Positions 45,913 through 59,328 of a stretch of 64,000 bases of DNA are shown in pieces. This stretch comes from Siphonodentalium dalli (taxonomy: Eukaryota; Mollusca; Scaphopoda; Gadilida; Siphonodentaliidae). The first letter of the stretch is position 1. Every line of letters begins with the position of its first letter. Location of the stretch: contig CP136067.1 in NCBI GenBank assembly GCA_032622095.1, positions 63,310,893 to 63,374,892 of the forward strand. The letters run 5' to 3'. The position numbers and the translations under genes are program-made. A model generated the notes under the pieces. It was not told the origin of the DNA and made no database searches. It was given only the letters and a program-made list of their open reading frames with translations.

Positions 45913-48800
45913 TATTATCGTATATTTATCAGATGTCATGTCCTGTTTTGAATGTGCAAATTCGAGTTTGCATGCTTATTGATAATTTCATGTTGTTACC
46001 TCAAATTTCTTGGACACTGCCAACATAGGCAACATTTCATGGCAAATTGTATCCGCTATTCCATAGCTTATTACCAGCTAAATTGTTGATTGGAGAATCA
46101 CACATATATAACAAAACTGGCATGTCAAATTCATGCAGGAATGGAGAAAATGCCATTTTAATTTATGCCAAACTTTGTCGGAAAAGTTGAGAAAGTCACA
46201 CAAAATTTTGAACAATTTGAACAGACGGTTCGTTTTGGGGAAACCCTAATGATGCAGGGAATATACATCCCGTCTCCAAATATAATTTAATCCTGTGGAA
46301 AAACCGGAAAAAATCTAGGTTTAATATAGAGTAGATCATAACGTGATCGTTGGTTGCGTCATTGTCAGTTTGTCGCTTTTGGATAACACATTGTTTATTT
46401 ATCTTTTTTTATGGCATTACTCGTCTCTTAAATAATCATCCCTACGATTCCCAATATCAATAAAAAAAAATTTAAATTCATCTTGCTTATTTGGGTGAGG
46501 CTCTTGAGTGACTCGATTCTATCACTGGATTGGACCGGCTCTTCCATCAATTTACTGGCTCTTTCAATAACCTGCCGATTGACTCTCTCTTCCAGTTTTC
46601 AACATAACACACACACATGGTTTTAATTTCTCCACTTGATCAAAGTTGAATTAAGAACTGCAAAGTTGGTGCAAACGATATAATTATTCAGAAAGTGGCA
46701 ACAAGAAATAGATCTTTGGTTTGTTCAGGTGGATTTGGAAACATTAGAAGACAGTTTCAGTACCGGTACCAGTACGCTGTAATCTGTCGTCGAAAATGGA
46801 ATAATTATCAGCACCCCCAGCCGGAATTAAAATAGATTATTCCATATTGAACTGCACTTAACAATATAAATTTCCAGCTACTTGACCAGAAATCTGCAAC
46901 AGTTATGTATGTCACAGTATTCAAATTTAATAAAGCATAAAAAAATAAATATACACCGTTTACATAAATGAAAACTTGCCATGTAAACCAACATGTCAAA
47001 TCACGCCATTGAGGAACAGGTAGCCATGTCAAATCACATCATTGAGGGTTGCGCAAGAATACTATTTGAGTATTAAAGAGTTAAGCCCTTTTACCTATTC
47101 CATATCTTTTAATCTTTTCCATTATTAAATAACTATATTATTTTGATATCTCACATGGTAATTTTCAAAAACATAAATAGAACGGCTTACACCCTGATAG
47201 TGTTGACAGGCTCTATAGTCTAGATGTTATATTCACCCTTCTCTTTTGACTCATAAACTCTAATAATATGTGTATTATGTACATTTGTCTATACTAATTT
47301 AGATCAAAACAGTACACTCTATAATTCAACATCAAAACTTTAGATTATGATTCTGATCATAGCAATTTACTATCGCCAAGGGATGGGTTAAACATCTGCC
47401 GATAGTGATCGGCCTCTCGTTAAACTTGGCATCAGTTTTTGATTGTCCGGATGATAACTTGAGCAATATTCAACAATCTTGATATATGGTATGTGGTCTC
47501 ATCTGAGAAGACACAGGACAAGTTTGATTGTGGTCATGGTCTGATAATTTTTTATGGAAACTACGCCCTTTTTTGGTACGTGGTTCACATTTGAGAAGAT
47601 GCAATCTGAATGAAATTTTGTATGGAGGTTAGCCATCAGGAGGCCTTTCAAGAGAGGGGCAAATTGCATTGTTCACGTTTTCCGTTCTACAGTTACCTTT
47701 CTTTGTTTACCTGGAAATGATGGTTTCTGTTCATTTGCACATATATCTCAGCTATTGATTATTGCATGGATCTCAATTAAATTTGGTACAGATTTTCACC
47801 ATCAGAATGAAATGATAAATGGTAGTGTTCACCTTTTCCCTTTATTTCCTTTAAAATGTGTTCCATTCTGACCATATTTCAATTTGGCACCATGGTGAAA
47901 TCTCTTGTTTATGTAGCGGCTGTGGTGTAAATATAAAGAAAGCTGAAGATTTCTCTGCATGAGAGGTGTTTAGATATCTTGGTCAGTCATTAGACACTTT
48001 GTGTGATCACCAATGTTAAGTAACGTTGACCCCGGTTAGCGCTTGGATGGTTGCCTGGTTATCGATCATGGGCGCTACTTACTTTCAATGAGACTCACGC
48101 ACTTCTCTCTGGTCTGTTACAGTTTATGCTGGGCCGAGAATAATCACTGTTTGAAGCCACTTTATTATAATACAAATCACAAAGAAAATATATTCTCCTC
48201 ACTAAGCTGTAGAAACATTAGTTGGAATATTTAAAAAAAAAATAAAATAGACAAATTAACATCAGAATATTTAGCATACTTCTACCAACCTAACAGTCAA
48301 GTTATTCCACACGCGTTTACATCACGCATGTATTCATTAAAATGTATTCAAAGGAGTCCATTCAATACATATTGTTGTATATTACAAGTTAACACAGCAG
48401 GCACTTCTTCGAACTGACATTGTTGCCAGGAGCAATGAAGTTCATAACTTCGGGTGATGCGCAGATAGCTACCGGTTTTTCATCAGACCTAAAACACAAT
48501 AAAGGTAGTCAGTCATTGATTAAACTTATCCAGCATAGGGGTGTGAACTAAATATTGAACACAACTTGCTTCATAATATAGAATCTTTTATTGAACTCAT
48601 TGTGTAGGCAGATAGTCACATTTCACTCAAGCTCCACTTTTAGGAAACATATTCTTGCACCATCCGCAACTTAATCAACAAAAGATTCTCGAATAAGATG
48701 GCTGTTATGCTCTGTCTATGTATTACAATTCAATTCCACATAGAATGAACATGAAGTATATTCATGTGATCACAAAATGAATCAAAACTTCAAGTTCATT
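45913..48800. other. Intron DNA without recognised genes
   Basis: I found no exon with paired splice sites and no repeat family between the hairpin and the second EGF exon. The 60-74-codon ORFs lack any domain pattern. Around 47390-47880 the words tttggtac/aaatttggt and ttattgattattgcatgg hint at an old repeat, but no boundaries are visible. Confidence 0.5.
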
Positions 48801-48815
48801 GTGATTAATTTACAG

Positions 48816-48935
48816 ATGATAACGAATGTAGACTGAACATGTGTCCGTGGTCGGCAGACTGTACCAATACAATGGGTTCATTTTACTGCACATGCAAGTC
48901 CGGCTTCCTGCAAAATGGACCAACAACATGCGAAG
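48816..48935 (+). CDS. Exon: calcium-binding EGF domain 2
   Basis: Acceptor gattaatttacag ends at 48815 and donor gaag|gtaaga at 48935/48936; 120 bp, phase 1-1. It encodes DDNECRLNMCPWSADC and then CTNTMGSFYCTC with KSGFLQNGPTTC. Six cysteines, the D-x-(D/N)-E-C calcium ligand start and the beta-hydroxylation consensus are complete, so this is a canonical EGF_CA domain. It can be spliced in or out without a frame change, being a symmetric exon. It lies 5.5 kb after EGF 1. Confidence 0.93.
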
Positions 48936-49679
48936 GTAAGAAAAGGAACAAGCATAGAATCTGCCTTAGCATCTTAGCCATGGGTTATAAGATCTTGATG
49001 AATTTGGCATGTATGTTCACTATCACAACTTCGGGCTTTCAATGAATGTCAACTGGTGTTGTTCGCATTTTCCATTCTAGAGTTATTCCCCTTCATTTAT
49101 CTGCAAATGTTTTTGTCCATCAGTACAAATATCTCACTCACAGGTTATCAGATATCAAAGAAATATAGTATGAATGTCCACCATATTAAATATAAAGATA
49201 TTGAAGACTTCCAAAGAAGTGTTAATTGGTTTTGTTTATGGTATTGTTAGGGTTATTTCTCCTTGTTCAGATAGAAATGCAGATATTTTGTCTGTTCGAA
49301 TTATACCAAGTATGTTGTTCAGCTTCTAACACTTTAATATATATGCACTGATATGCTTCGAAAATGATTTTGATTACTTATAATTATGCCAACGAAACTT
49401 TATTTTCAGTTTCTAGTTTGAGAAAAAAATATCATTGACAAACATCATTTTCCATTGGGAGACCACCTAGTCCGAACGACGGGAAGAAACTTTATTGCTT
49501 GAAATTGACAAGGTACAACTGGATGTTCTTAAATTAAACACACTTTGATCTCTATTTCTGATGAAAAACTAAACAAAAGTAAGAAACTACACCCGGAAAC
49601 TATTTATTGCAGTTCAAAAATTCACATATTTAAACCTTTCATGACAGGAGCTGTGCTGGTTCAGCATTATTAAAATATG

Positions 49680-49835
49680 TGTCAGTGTATTCTCTTATAT
49701 ATGCTAGTCTGCCATAGGGAGTCTCACATATATAAGAGAATGCACTGGCTTATAAGGTCAAAGGTAAATATTGCATTCTCTTATATATCCGAGGCTACCT
49801 ATGGGACACTCACATTTATAAGAGAATGCATTGGC
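49680..49835. repeat. Two tandem copies of a 60-bp hairpin
   Basis: gtattctcttatatatgc / catatataagagaatgcac (about 49687-49746) and gcattctcttatatatcc / catttataagagaatgcat (about 49774-49830) each form an 18-20-bp stem around a loop containing c(a/c)tatggga or catagggag. The two are about 80% alike. Tandem hairpins may be a duplicated MITE. Confidence 0.82.
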
Positions 49836-50013
49836 ACAGGGTTTTCGCAAAATTGCAGGGAACTCCAGTCATGGAAGGGTTAAAACAATACTAGAATTTC
49901 TATTGCCATTAACACACTCAGAGTCGATAGACATTCCGAAGTGGTCTTCTCAACTCAAAAAGGAAACGCATGCTATAATTGTCACATTTTATGCTCTCAT
50001 GATCAATGTCATG

Positions 50014-51119
50014 CAGGGCCCAAGCTAGGGGTTGAAAACTGGGAGAAGTGACTTCTCCCTCTGGAGATTTTAGGGAGAAGTGGGGGGAGACTTCAGAAAA
50101 ATATAAGAACCACTTATTAATTTTCAAATATCACTTTATTTATATAAACATCAATAAAAAGGTCAAATAAAAAATAATAATATATTTTTGTACTTTAGAA
50201 ATTAGCCAAATTGTTATTATAAATTTGAAATTTTTGGAAATGTTTTGTGTAAATAATATTTAAATACAGAAAGTTACAGTAGTAGTTAATTTTTTAACTT
50301 AATTGGAAGTAGTATCGTTATACAATATTGTAGGATGATATCATTCTAGTATTATTTCGTTAACTGGAAGATATGTTTGTGAATTGTACAGTCTAAACCA
50401 CTGTGAACTAAATGATAATGATGCATGTAACTTTTTCAGTTAAATTTGGTCACTGTTGTAATGTGGGTGTCCGTTAAAATAAACACTAAGGACTAATCAA
50501 GGAGTTGAAAAAACTTTTAGTTTTATTTCTAAAGCTTTATTAATTAATACCAACATCAATGGTATAATGGGATTAAAGCAATAACCTTGACAAGTGGGCA
50601 CAGCCATAATATTTATTTACTGAAGCGGTCTCTCCAAAAAGTTGCCGAAACAAACTTCCTGGTACATAATCTGATAATGTTGTAACTGTTTTATATCTGA
50701 ATAGTGGGATGGCGGTCTTGTTCTAATTTATAAACTCATGGAACTGAAATGGTCTAATTATTTGTTATACTAGTGATAATGACTTTCGATGGTAAGAAAT
50801 GTTATCCCCCAATAATCCCGGCGAATATAGACTTCAAATAGATAGGGTCGGGATTGAATGTGAACAACTTCTTCGATCAGAAAGGGATATTTTAGGGAAA
50901 TGTTTCGCCCATGGTTCAGAGAGATATATAAAGGCAACAACATTATGACAGATATATTTTAATATATTTTTTTGCAAAACAAGTCAAATTTCTACTGGTA
51001 AATCTCAGTTTTGTCAAATTTGGAAGGTGACTTCGTTATCACCTTGCGGACATCCGAGGGTGAAGTCGCCAGCTTGAAGGCGATAACTTCGCCCCAGTCG
51101 CCTCCAAGCTTGTGGCCTG
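50014..51119. mobile_element. hAT MITE with exact 8-bp target duplication
   Basis: Outer ends cagggcccaagctagggg and ccaagcttgtggcctg are imperfect TIRs starting CAGG(G)CC. ATGTCATG is exactly duplicated at 50006-50013 and 51120-51127. Sub-terminal hairpins are present: gggagaagtgacttctccc near the left, aaggtgac...gtcacctt-like words at the right. The 1.1-kb AT-rich interior has no transposase. 8-bp duplication and CAGGG ends point to the hAT superfamily. Confidence 0.85.
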
Positions 51120-51127
51120 ATGTCATG

Positions 51128-52790
51128 TCATATTAGTATTGGTATGAAGCTTAAAATTGTCAATAAGGGAATAGTCATGTATGAACACTTATTTAAATTT
51201 TCAAACAAAAGAATTGGTACCCACAGTGGCCGATTCTCATTAGGGGTGCAAAAAATATTTGTCAGCTTTCCAGTTTTCAATTTGTTACAATGATACATAT
51301 GTTACCAAGTAGAGTTGAGATAGAACATCAATACTAGATGGAATAAAATAAGTATGATATTCTGGTCATTTTCAGCTGATTGTCTTCTATGGGAGAGATG
51401 TCTTTTTTCATATTTCCAAATACTATTCACAATATGTTATGCTCAAAGACCACAATATGAGAGAAAAGGATACCAATATGTACACCAGTGAACTTTTAAT
51501 TACAATATCGTTTTGATATTAAATAGTTCAAAATATCTAGCCTGAAATATTTTCCACTGTATCACAATCACAAACGGAAGAAAACATGATTTCTACTGTA
51601 TGGGCATTCACAATTCACAATATCACAGTGTATATATACGACACTGGATATTATGCAGGAAAAATGTGTTTGTTTACATAATATCCCGAGATTTTTGACA
51701 GAAAATTCGTGATTGTGAAAAACCAGGACATATCAGGAATATCACATACCTCTGAATAATTGGTGAGTATGCTATACTTCTAAACTATACTATATAATAT
51801 AAATTCTGAATATCTCAATTCAGAAATCACGATTATTATGTGAAATTCCGCAGATCGTCTGCAACTTGCTCTGTTAAACACCGATTTTCTTGTATTTAAA
51901 ACGTTTGTATGTTTAAATATTGCTATACACATGAATACGAAATGTCCACAATCAATTATATAGCACCAAACATGAGTTTTTCGGCTGTTTGTTAAAACTA
52001 TTGCCGAAAGACATAATTATTTGGTGTATGGCGTATTGCAGGAGCACTGTCGTGCAAATTGCAATTCCCATGTTTTGTTACTGTACGGCATATTGCAAGC
52101 CCAAAAGAATATCTGCCAATTGTAGGAAAATGATTGGTTCAAAACGGGAGTCGTATTATGACACATCATTATGGTGACGATTATGTCATTGTGTTGCTTT
52201 GCAGCTCATTTGTACACCACCTGTATGCTAATTAAATGGTGACTTATTTTTTAGTTTTAAAATAAAATTAGAGGGGGCTAACAACCAGAAATATATATAG
52301 TTGGCATGGACCATTCAATGGTCCTTTTTGAAATATAACACAAACTATCATATTTGGCGATGGTTATGATACTTGTTTCCCAAAAACGCCAAACATTGAA
52401 ATAAGCATTAATGATAATAATTGATTACAGACCTCCCACTAACTAATGTTCGAAGTCAGTCTTAGTTTAGACACAGTCTGACTTCACACACCAGAACTGG
52501 TTAGTAACTGCACGCCAACAATGGTTTTATAAATGTAAAATAAAATGTGCGGCAAACTATGCGAAGGATGTCTTCGTGTCATTATAAATGTAAGTAACCG
52601 GAGTACATTTTTAACATCTGCGTTATACATGTAGCTCGATAAAAATAGCAAGTCGATGTTCAGTATAAAATTACACTTTGCTGCAGATATAGCGAGAGAA
52701 AGAGAAAATGGAAAATATATTTATTTGTTATAAAACCTAACTTTCAAGTTTGTATTGTTGACCCCAGTCCCATCTATTGTCAGAGGACTA
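51128..52790. other. Intron DNA without recognised features
   Basis: AT-rich; short local palindromic words only. The 62-codon ORF at 51989-52177 shows no domain pattern that I recognise. Confidence 0.5.
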
Positions 52791-52794
52791 TTGT

Positions 52795-53335
52795 AATCAG
52801 TGGTGTTTGTTCGTCCGCACATCCGTCCGTGTGTCCATCCGATTTCTTGTCAGACTGTTAACTCCATCTCAAATTATCCGATCGAAACGACACTTCAAAT
52901 GAGGAATAACCGTCACATTATTGAGGTCAATGTCAATTATGGTTTCATTCCGATCATTTTTATCCTCAGATTTATGGCCATTTATTTTGCTTAGACATTG
53001 CTATTTTAATGCTGTCAGGATTATAACTCCGATGAGTAATATCCGATCGGAACGAGACTTTGTATGACTACTAAACATTACATTATTGAGATTGATGTCT
53101 AGTTCAAATATTGTTCCGGTCAGGTGAATTTTGTATTAGTTTTGATCGGTTTTCGACCTATAAATTGCCATTTTCGTTTTGTCCGGATAATTCCAGTTAA
53201 TATCAACTAATCCCAACGATACTTTACATGCACGAGGAATATCCGTCACATTGTTCAAGTCAGGTTTGAATATGGTTCAGGTCTGGTGATTTTTGTCGGA
53301 GCTATCGCCCTTTTTCTACATAAACATATTATGAT
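52795..53335. repeat. Diverged tandem repeat, roughly 145-170-bp units
   Basis: Units share ccgatcg(a/g)aac.a.act(t/a), taac(c/a)gtcacattattga and atggttcag/atggtttcattccg with ttttatc/ttttgt. They start near 52850, 53035 and 53195. The first is preceded by gttcgtccgcacatccgtcc, a lead-in common to repeats of this type. No gene. Confidence 0.55.
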
Positions 53336-53584
53336 TGTTCGCATAATTATTTAAAAAAAAAACCCGGGCAAATAAAGCCAACTTATTCGGGGAACGTGTG
53401 GCCTAGTGGCCTTTTATTTTACATAATTGTGTTGTGTCTGGCTAATATCTCCGCAAATGTGGAATTAAATGCGTAATGTAGGGACAGTCGATTTGGCATA
53501 CTACAATAACATACTGCAACCTAGGGGTTGCGCGTTGCATTTTAAACACCCTATGGTTGAGTTTTGCTATTCTTCAGGTGAACA

Positions 53585-53764
53585 ATGGCTCATTTTATCC
53601 TCCAGATTATGAAGAACTACCAGTGTGCGTATTGTGATAAGCGGGAGCTAACATTCGATAACACCATCAGCCATCTCACCACCAAGCACTGCAGTGAAGA
53701 ACTCCGATACCATAAACTATGTAACCCTTTCTTGTGCAGAACCAAACCCGGCTTTGATTTGTAA
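53585..53764 (+). CDS. Small ORF with one C2H2 zinc finger (possible gene fragment)
   Basis: A 59-codon ORF opens at an ATG and encodes a single finger, YQCAYCDKRELTFDNTISHL with TTKHC, spaced exactly C-x2-C-x12-H-x4-H. Next come SEELRYHKLCNPFLCRTK and a stop at 53762. The finger could bind DNA or, being solitary, a protein. No flanking splice-framed exons were recognised, and the host EGF gene crosses the locus on the same strand. It may be a repeat-borne or retro-copied zinc-finger gene scrap. Function unknown. Confidence 0.4.
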   Translation: MAHFILQIMKNYQCAYCDKRELTFDNTISHLTTKHCSEELRYHKLCNPFLCRTKPGFDL

Positions 53765-55595
53765 ATCTTCCCACAAACGTGGTCTGCTTCTGGTGTGGTT
53801 GTTACTGTAGCACTTGGCAGGGTTCCATGGCGTCTTGATTTGTGGAATTTTCAAGTTAACCGCAAATCTCACACGTAGTCTCGTTATCCACCTGGACAGA
53901 CTCCACTACGGGTGCTATCTCCAATGAAGACATTTCGGACATAATGAATACCGCATTCGCAAGTTGTCCCATTTATATATCCACACAATACATGTGATCG
54001 GTGCTTTGCACGGACATCACGGTGTGGACATGTGGTGTGTTATCTACATGATTACTGAGCTGGATTGCAAATAGGAAGGCCATCACAACCCCATGCAGTG
54101 CACGAATGATGTGGGGAGGCCATTGCTGATGAAACTCATTGGCAGCTATGCACGTATTTTCACGCCCCAGTTTCGGCGAATTAAAAAACATAAGTTGTCG
54201 AAAAAATGATCCCATCCCCTCCCAACACCACCACGCTCCATATAAAGATAATTTGGACCACACTATTAACATTTGTCATCGCTGCTATCCATCTGGTGAA
54301 ATACGTCGCAATGTCAAACCTACATTAAAATACATGTATGTCTAATTTTAAAAACAGACATTTGTTCAGGGTGCAACGGACCTGCCCGTTTTACAACAGC
54401 AGAATAGTCGCATTGCTGACCCCACCACCTTGAGGGATCCATAAGCCCATATCTCCAGGAATTATATAGGCACAATTTATAGAATGAAATATTTATAAAT
54501 GAATATTTATATATAGATGAATATTGTTCATGTTCACAAGTTTATGATCAGAATTAAAATTTATTGGAAAAAAAACCTATAATTTTTATTATTTTAACAA
54601 ATGGGAAATAAGATGATGAATTGATGCATATATTAGTTGAACAGCTTCTATAATATAAAGGCAAACAATATACTTAAATTGAAATTTAATTGAGAGCAGC
54701 GAAATATGTAACCCATGCAGAAGGGCAATTACCACTGGCAAACTATTTTGCCCTGACCCCTATTGTATATTATAGATATACAACTAATTTTGAGTCAAGT
54801 TGGAGCAATTGATCTCCTTACAAAACCGTACATGACTTCGTTTAAGCATGTTTCGTTGTAGCGAGCGCATAGTAACAGCAGGTATCGGACTACAAGTTAT
54901 CTTACCATTGATGTAGTCCGTCAATCATATTTATCTAATTTGTTCACCTTTATCACAAAAAAAACAGTATATGTCGATTTCTGGACTACCGATTTGTTTC
55001 TTTCTGGCTTGCGATAGCGCCAATTCGCACGACAGTAAATATATTGTAATTTGTAATTCGCCATACACTAGCACCTGACGTTTAAGTCTGATTGTGTGCG
55101 AATGCGCTGACAATTTCCATACAAATTTCCCACCCGTTCTTTGTTGGTACAATCTCTTCAGGTACACATTGATGACTCAAGAAACTTGAAGAGAGCGTAT
55201 TAAATAAGAGGCGTTTTAGCTCTCATGATTAATATTTTCCCATGCAGGAACACGCTATCATTGAACAGCACTCCGTGCGCGTTGGACTGTTCAACTCGTC
55301 ATCGATAATCAAACAAGATCATTGTATAGAGAATGCAGTCAACGAGAAACTTTGTCAAAATTATTACGCATTATAAATTAATTTGATAGATTTCTAACGG
55401 TGGTATACTGTCAAGAGGACAAAATTGGTAAAATTCCTGCATAATATCCGGTGTCGTATATACACGGTGAATATTCGGGACAAAAAATCAGAGAATTGGT
55501 ACCATTTGGATCCACTTATAGCTGCCAGCAGGTTCAAAAGAATAGCTCTTAAACTGAATTACAGCCTGTCATTCCTTGCTGTCTCCTCCTATGAG
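53765..55595. other. Intron DNA; one unexplained open stretch at about 53970-54275
   Basis: The minus strand is open for 99 codons at 54272-53973 with mixed composition (PHIIRALHGVVMAFLFAIQL). I do not recognise it. The plus strand is also rather open here. The remainder is ordinary AT-rich sequence. Confidence 0.35.
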
Positions 55596-55603
55596 TTGAT
55601 TCT

Positions 55604-55950
55604 ACCATGTAGTTCAGTGTGTAACGTATCTTTGACAGGAAAATAATATATTCAATAGAAAGTACATATTCCATAATATGATACTTTAACACTGAATTGA
55701 CATGTCCCTCTCAATTGGGATTTTCCCTCCCCGCTGCTCGGTCACCATCCTTGAATCTTATGTGAGAGGGGAAAGGAGAAATTGTTTTGGGCGGTCATTG
55801 ACTTATATAGCTAATCCGATTGAGCATAATGTTCAAAAACATACTTATGCTATTTCGTACCAAAATAATAATATTGTATAAGGGTCTCCTAGAACCGTCC
55901 CTTTGTGAATAGAAAGGAATCTACCATGTAGTTCAGTGTGTAAGTGTCTT
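55604..55950 (+). repeat. 30-bp direct repeat 316 bp apart
   Basis: ctaccatgtagttcagtgtg followed by taa is present at 55603 and again at 55921. The sequence between them may be a small insertion or deletion product. No TIRs detected. Confidence 0.6.
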
Positions 55951-56034
55951 ATTTAATAGGTAATATGTATTTGTACCCCGACATTCCGTTGGAGGACTGT
56001 AGTAATGACCCTTGTCCATGTGTGGAACTTTGTC

Positions 56035-56450
56035 CAAGCCTGTATTCTGTCATTTTCAGGACAATTAAAAAAAAAATTGGCACATATATATCAACCAGCA
56101 TGGGAACCTGCGCACCTGCAATTTTGAGTTCGGTTCGACTCATTTTGGAATAGTTATTGCCCTTTTTCGACATAGAATTGTACATCCTGGGATGCATCTG
56201 TTGTCTGTTCCTGTATTCCGTCATTTTCTAGTCAATTTTTTATAAACTTGGCACAGATGTCAACCAGCATGGGATCCTGCACACCTGCAATTATGAGTTC
56301 AGTCGGAGTCATTTTGGTGGAGTTATTGACCTTTTTCGACATAGAAATGTTTATGCTTTTTATTTTAGAGTTATTGACCCTTTTTCGACACATTGAAGTG
56401 CAACATATTTAGTATATATGCACTTTGTATTTTATTGGTGCAATGAATTC
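56035..56450 (+). repeat. About 170-bp tandem repeat, copy 1
   Basis: ttctgtcattttcaggacaa/ccgtcattttctagtcaatt begins units at about 56045 and 56216. Both contain caaccagcatggga, cctgc.cacctgcaatt and agttattg(c/a)cctttttcgacata. The right flank (tagagttattg, atatgcactttgtat) is shared with 63890-64000. Confidence 0.8.
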
Positions 56451-58645
56451 CTCATACAGTTTGTAGTATAGGGATTTGAAACCCAAAAATCCTTCAAACC
56501 TGCCAACTTCGTCAGGGGACATTTTGTCGGCAACCTTTTATTTATATTTAAAATGTTATTATTCGATCACTCGGGTGGCCGAAATGACGAAACTGACCAA
56601 TATTCTAACATTGCATCTCATGTGCGGTAGGTACATATCGGTATAAACATATGTTTCAGTCACATTATACAATTGGAGTGGCAATGACCTGTGCAAGCAC
56701 GATTCTTGTGGGTGTTTTAACTATTTTGTTTCGTGACTGATAAAATAGGGAGTACTAAGTTCAACATAGCCATGCTAAACTGCTCAGACCAATGGTAAAG
56801 TATGTATCATCACATTCTCTAACCACGGACCTCCAAACATCGGTTGGATTATATGCTTTCGGTGTTTCCTTTTCCTACTAATCACTGGATTCACAATTGT
56901 GCATGACTGAATTTGTGTAGATAATTCCACCACTTCATGTATTCTGCCACACAGACAAGAATTAGAAAGAGTTTGTGCATTTCACCTCTCACTTGTTCAG
57001 TATAGTGAACTATCCAGAAGGATATGTAAAAATCATGTTTCTCCCCGTGTGTGTTCTGAAATTTCCCCGCCCCAATATTCAGCCAGATATTTCTGAATAT
57101 TTCAGAAAGTATTGGTTTCTTAATTTTCTCAGTCTGATAAATATCCAGACTCCGTCTCATTATTTTCAACTACGTCTGATGACACTGGCATTCTAACTGA
57201 TTTAAGTGATGAAGGGGAAATATTCCCCCTTTTGTGAAAACTAATTAATATTCATGTATCCCAATAAGGCAATATTTATAATTGCGATACACACATAGAT
57301 CTACACACGGGCGTCTGAGGTCATGTAAACATGCAAGAGTAATCACTCTTCTTCTAACCAATTTTCGTGCAATAAAATGCTTGTTTCAAGGTTAGCGTCA
57401 CTATACATGCAGAATAGAAATTTTGCCATTCAGAGGCTATATAATAAAGTACAATGCAATTATATATATATAAAGATATAGCGATAAGCATGCTATAATA
57501 AATATTATTGAGCTATACCATGGTCATGTTGCATCATCTCCTTATTTAGAATACGCGTGTGACAATTTACTATACAATTACTCTATTAAGTTGTAACGAT
57601 CCTTTTTTGGCACGTGACATAATATCCATAGGTTAGCTGAGGTCAGGAGAAAATACTAACTAGATTTAACCAATTTTGAATATCTTTGCAAATAAATTCT
57701 ATTATGTATACATGTTCTATCTGACCATTCCCCAATTATGAAGAAACTTTCGTTAGTTTTGATTTTGAACATATGACATTTGGTCAGTTAAGATACGTGA
57801 CGCTAACATGTAGTTTATTTGATAACTTCATGAGATTCCAGTCAAAAAATGTGGGTGTGGCTTGTATGAATTAGTGAATATTAATTGAATTTGCAGGAAG
57901 CTATTCATTGGTCAAGCATCTCATCTTTCTCTGCTCAAGTAATTTCATTGGTTCGATTTTCCTGTTTGAATTAATTTTAAACAATGAGTCCTTAGACCGT
58001 AAGTTGATTGAAATGAAACATGGTCTAATTTTATTCAGACTGGAATATGTTCTATTCTAGAATTATATCAGCCCTCTTAATTAAGATTGTTTGGCTATGG
58101 CAATCCACTATGACAACCCTTTGCCAATTATGAGGGCTGATTATATAGAGATCATTTTTTTTAGCATTTGTGGTATGTGTTTAATATGAACCCACTTCTA
58201 TCTATTGTACTTGGAACATTGTCGTAGTGCGACACATTCTCAGAAGATCACTGAACTTACACAACGTAGAGTCAGACTAATACTGCTTTGACAGCTGACA
58301 GTCTAGAAATTCCGGGCGCTTCTGAATTCTATGTCTAAATATCAACTACAATAATATAAAAGCAAATATCTGTTTATATGTTTGTAACTGTGTCATGATT
58401 TTCATTTTCACGCATTTATAACATTACACCCATATGTCTTATTTAGCCAATATTTGGACCATGATACAGTAAATGTCATGCCGATTGGTCAGGTATACCT
58501 GAAATCGAAGTGTTTCCCAATAGTTGTAAAAATGTAAAAAACATTTCCCTTACGATTGCATGTTAGCTACAAAAGTCACATTCCAGTCGGCACTTTTGAC
58601 AGCTGTTTGTTGATTTCCAAACTTAGTAATATCGCTATTGGCACT
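56451..58645. other. Intron DNA without recognised features
   Basis: No exon or repeat boundary that I can support. The ORFs at 56891-57196 overlap on opposite strands and have no domain pattern. Confidence 0.5.
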
Positions 58646-58650
58646 AGCAT

Positions 58651-59328
58651 CCTATTAGTGTTGAAACAATTTGTCGACGTCGACTAATTGTTCACCAAAA
58701 GTCGACTCCAGAATCCCAAGTCGATTAGTTGCATTAAATTGAGCATGCACTATGTTTTAATGGAACAATGGTACAATACAATATACAATACAAACACATG
58801 TTATAAAATCAATCAATGTCGCTAATAAATAAACATCGTTTCGTGATGGCTGATCAAAGATAACAGTATTGGCAGCAGCGCTTTGAATCCTTTGCTGTTC
58901 TTTCAATTTGTGTCACATCACGTCAGTTTAATTGAATTAAATAATTATGCCAATAAATTGTTTGTATATTCTCTGGTACTATGTGTGCAATTAATTCAAA
59001 ATGAGTATGGACTAATGTGTCTGGATATTGTATGATGAATGTGTCATAATACAATGCTAAACAAGAAACCTATACACAATGAAACCCAAACCAACTTAGC
59101 AAGACACCTGGTATTAATTAGCTGGATACATAAAAATATAGCACCAGGCCACCGGTTTGTAGCACAGGCCACCGGTTTCCATCTTCCGATCGTAACACCC
59201 ATGAAAAATGGGAACAGCAGTTATCTCGCAGTGATTTTATAGTACTCAAGAGCCACATAGTAAATTGGAAGTTTTCCATGGTAAAGTCGATTTTTGATTG
59301 TCGATTAGTCAACTACGAAAAACCCTAA
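58651..59328. mobile_element. Possible hAT-like MITE with GTCGACTAAT ends
   Basis: The left end region (gtgttgaaacaatttgtcga then cgtcgactaatt) resembles the mirror of the right end (attgtcgattagtcaactac then gaaaaaccctaa). gtcgattagt also recurs at about 58722. Ends rich in GTCGACTAAT are frequent in hAT-derived repeats. Target duplications are not evident, so boundaries are approximate. Confidence 0.4.

Noticed and set aside
49056-49250. Extra exon after EGF 2
   Set aside because: No cysteine pattern, no phase-1 splice pair, and the sequence resembles degenerate intronic repeats.
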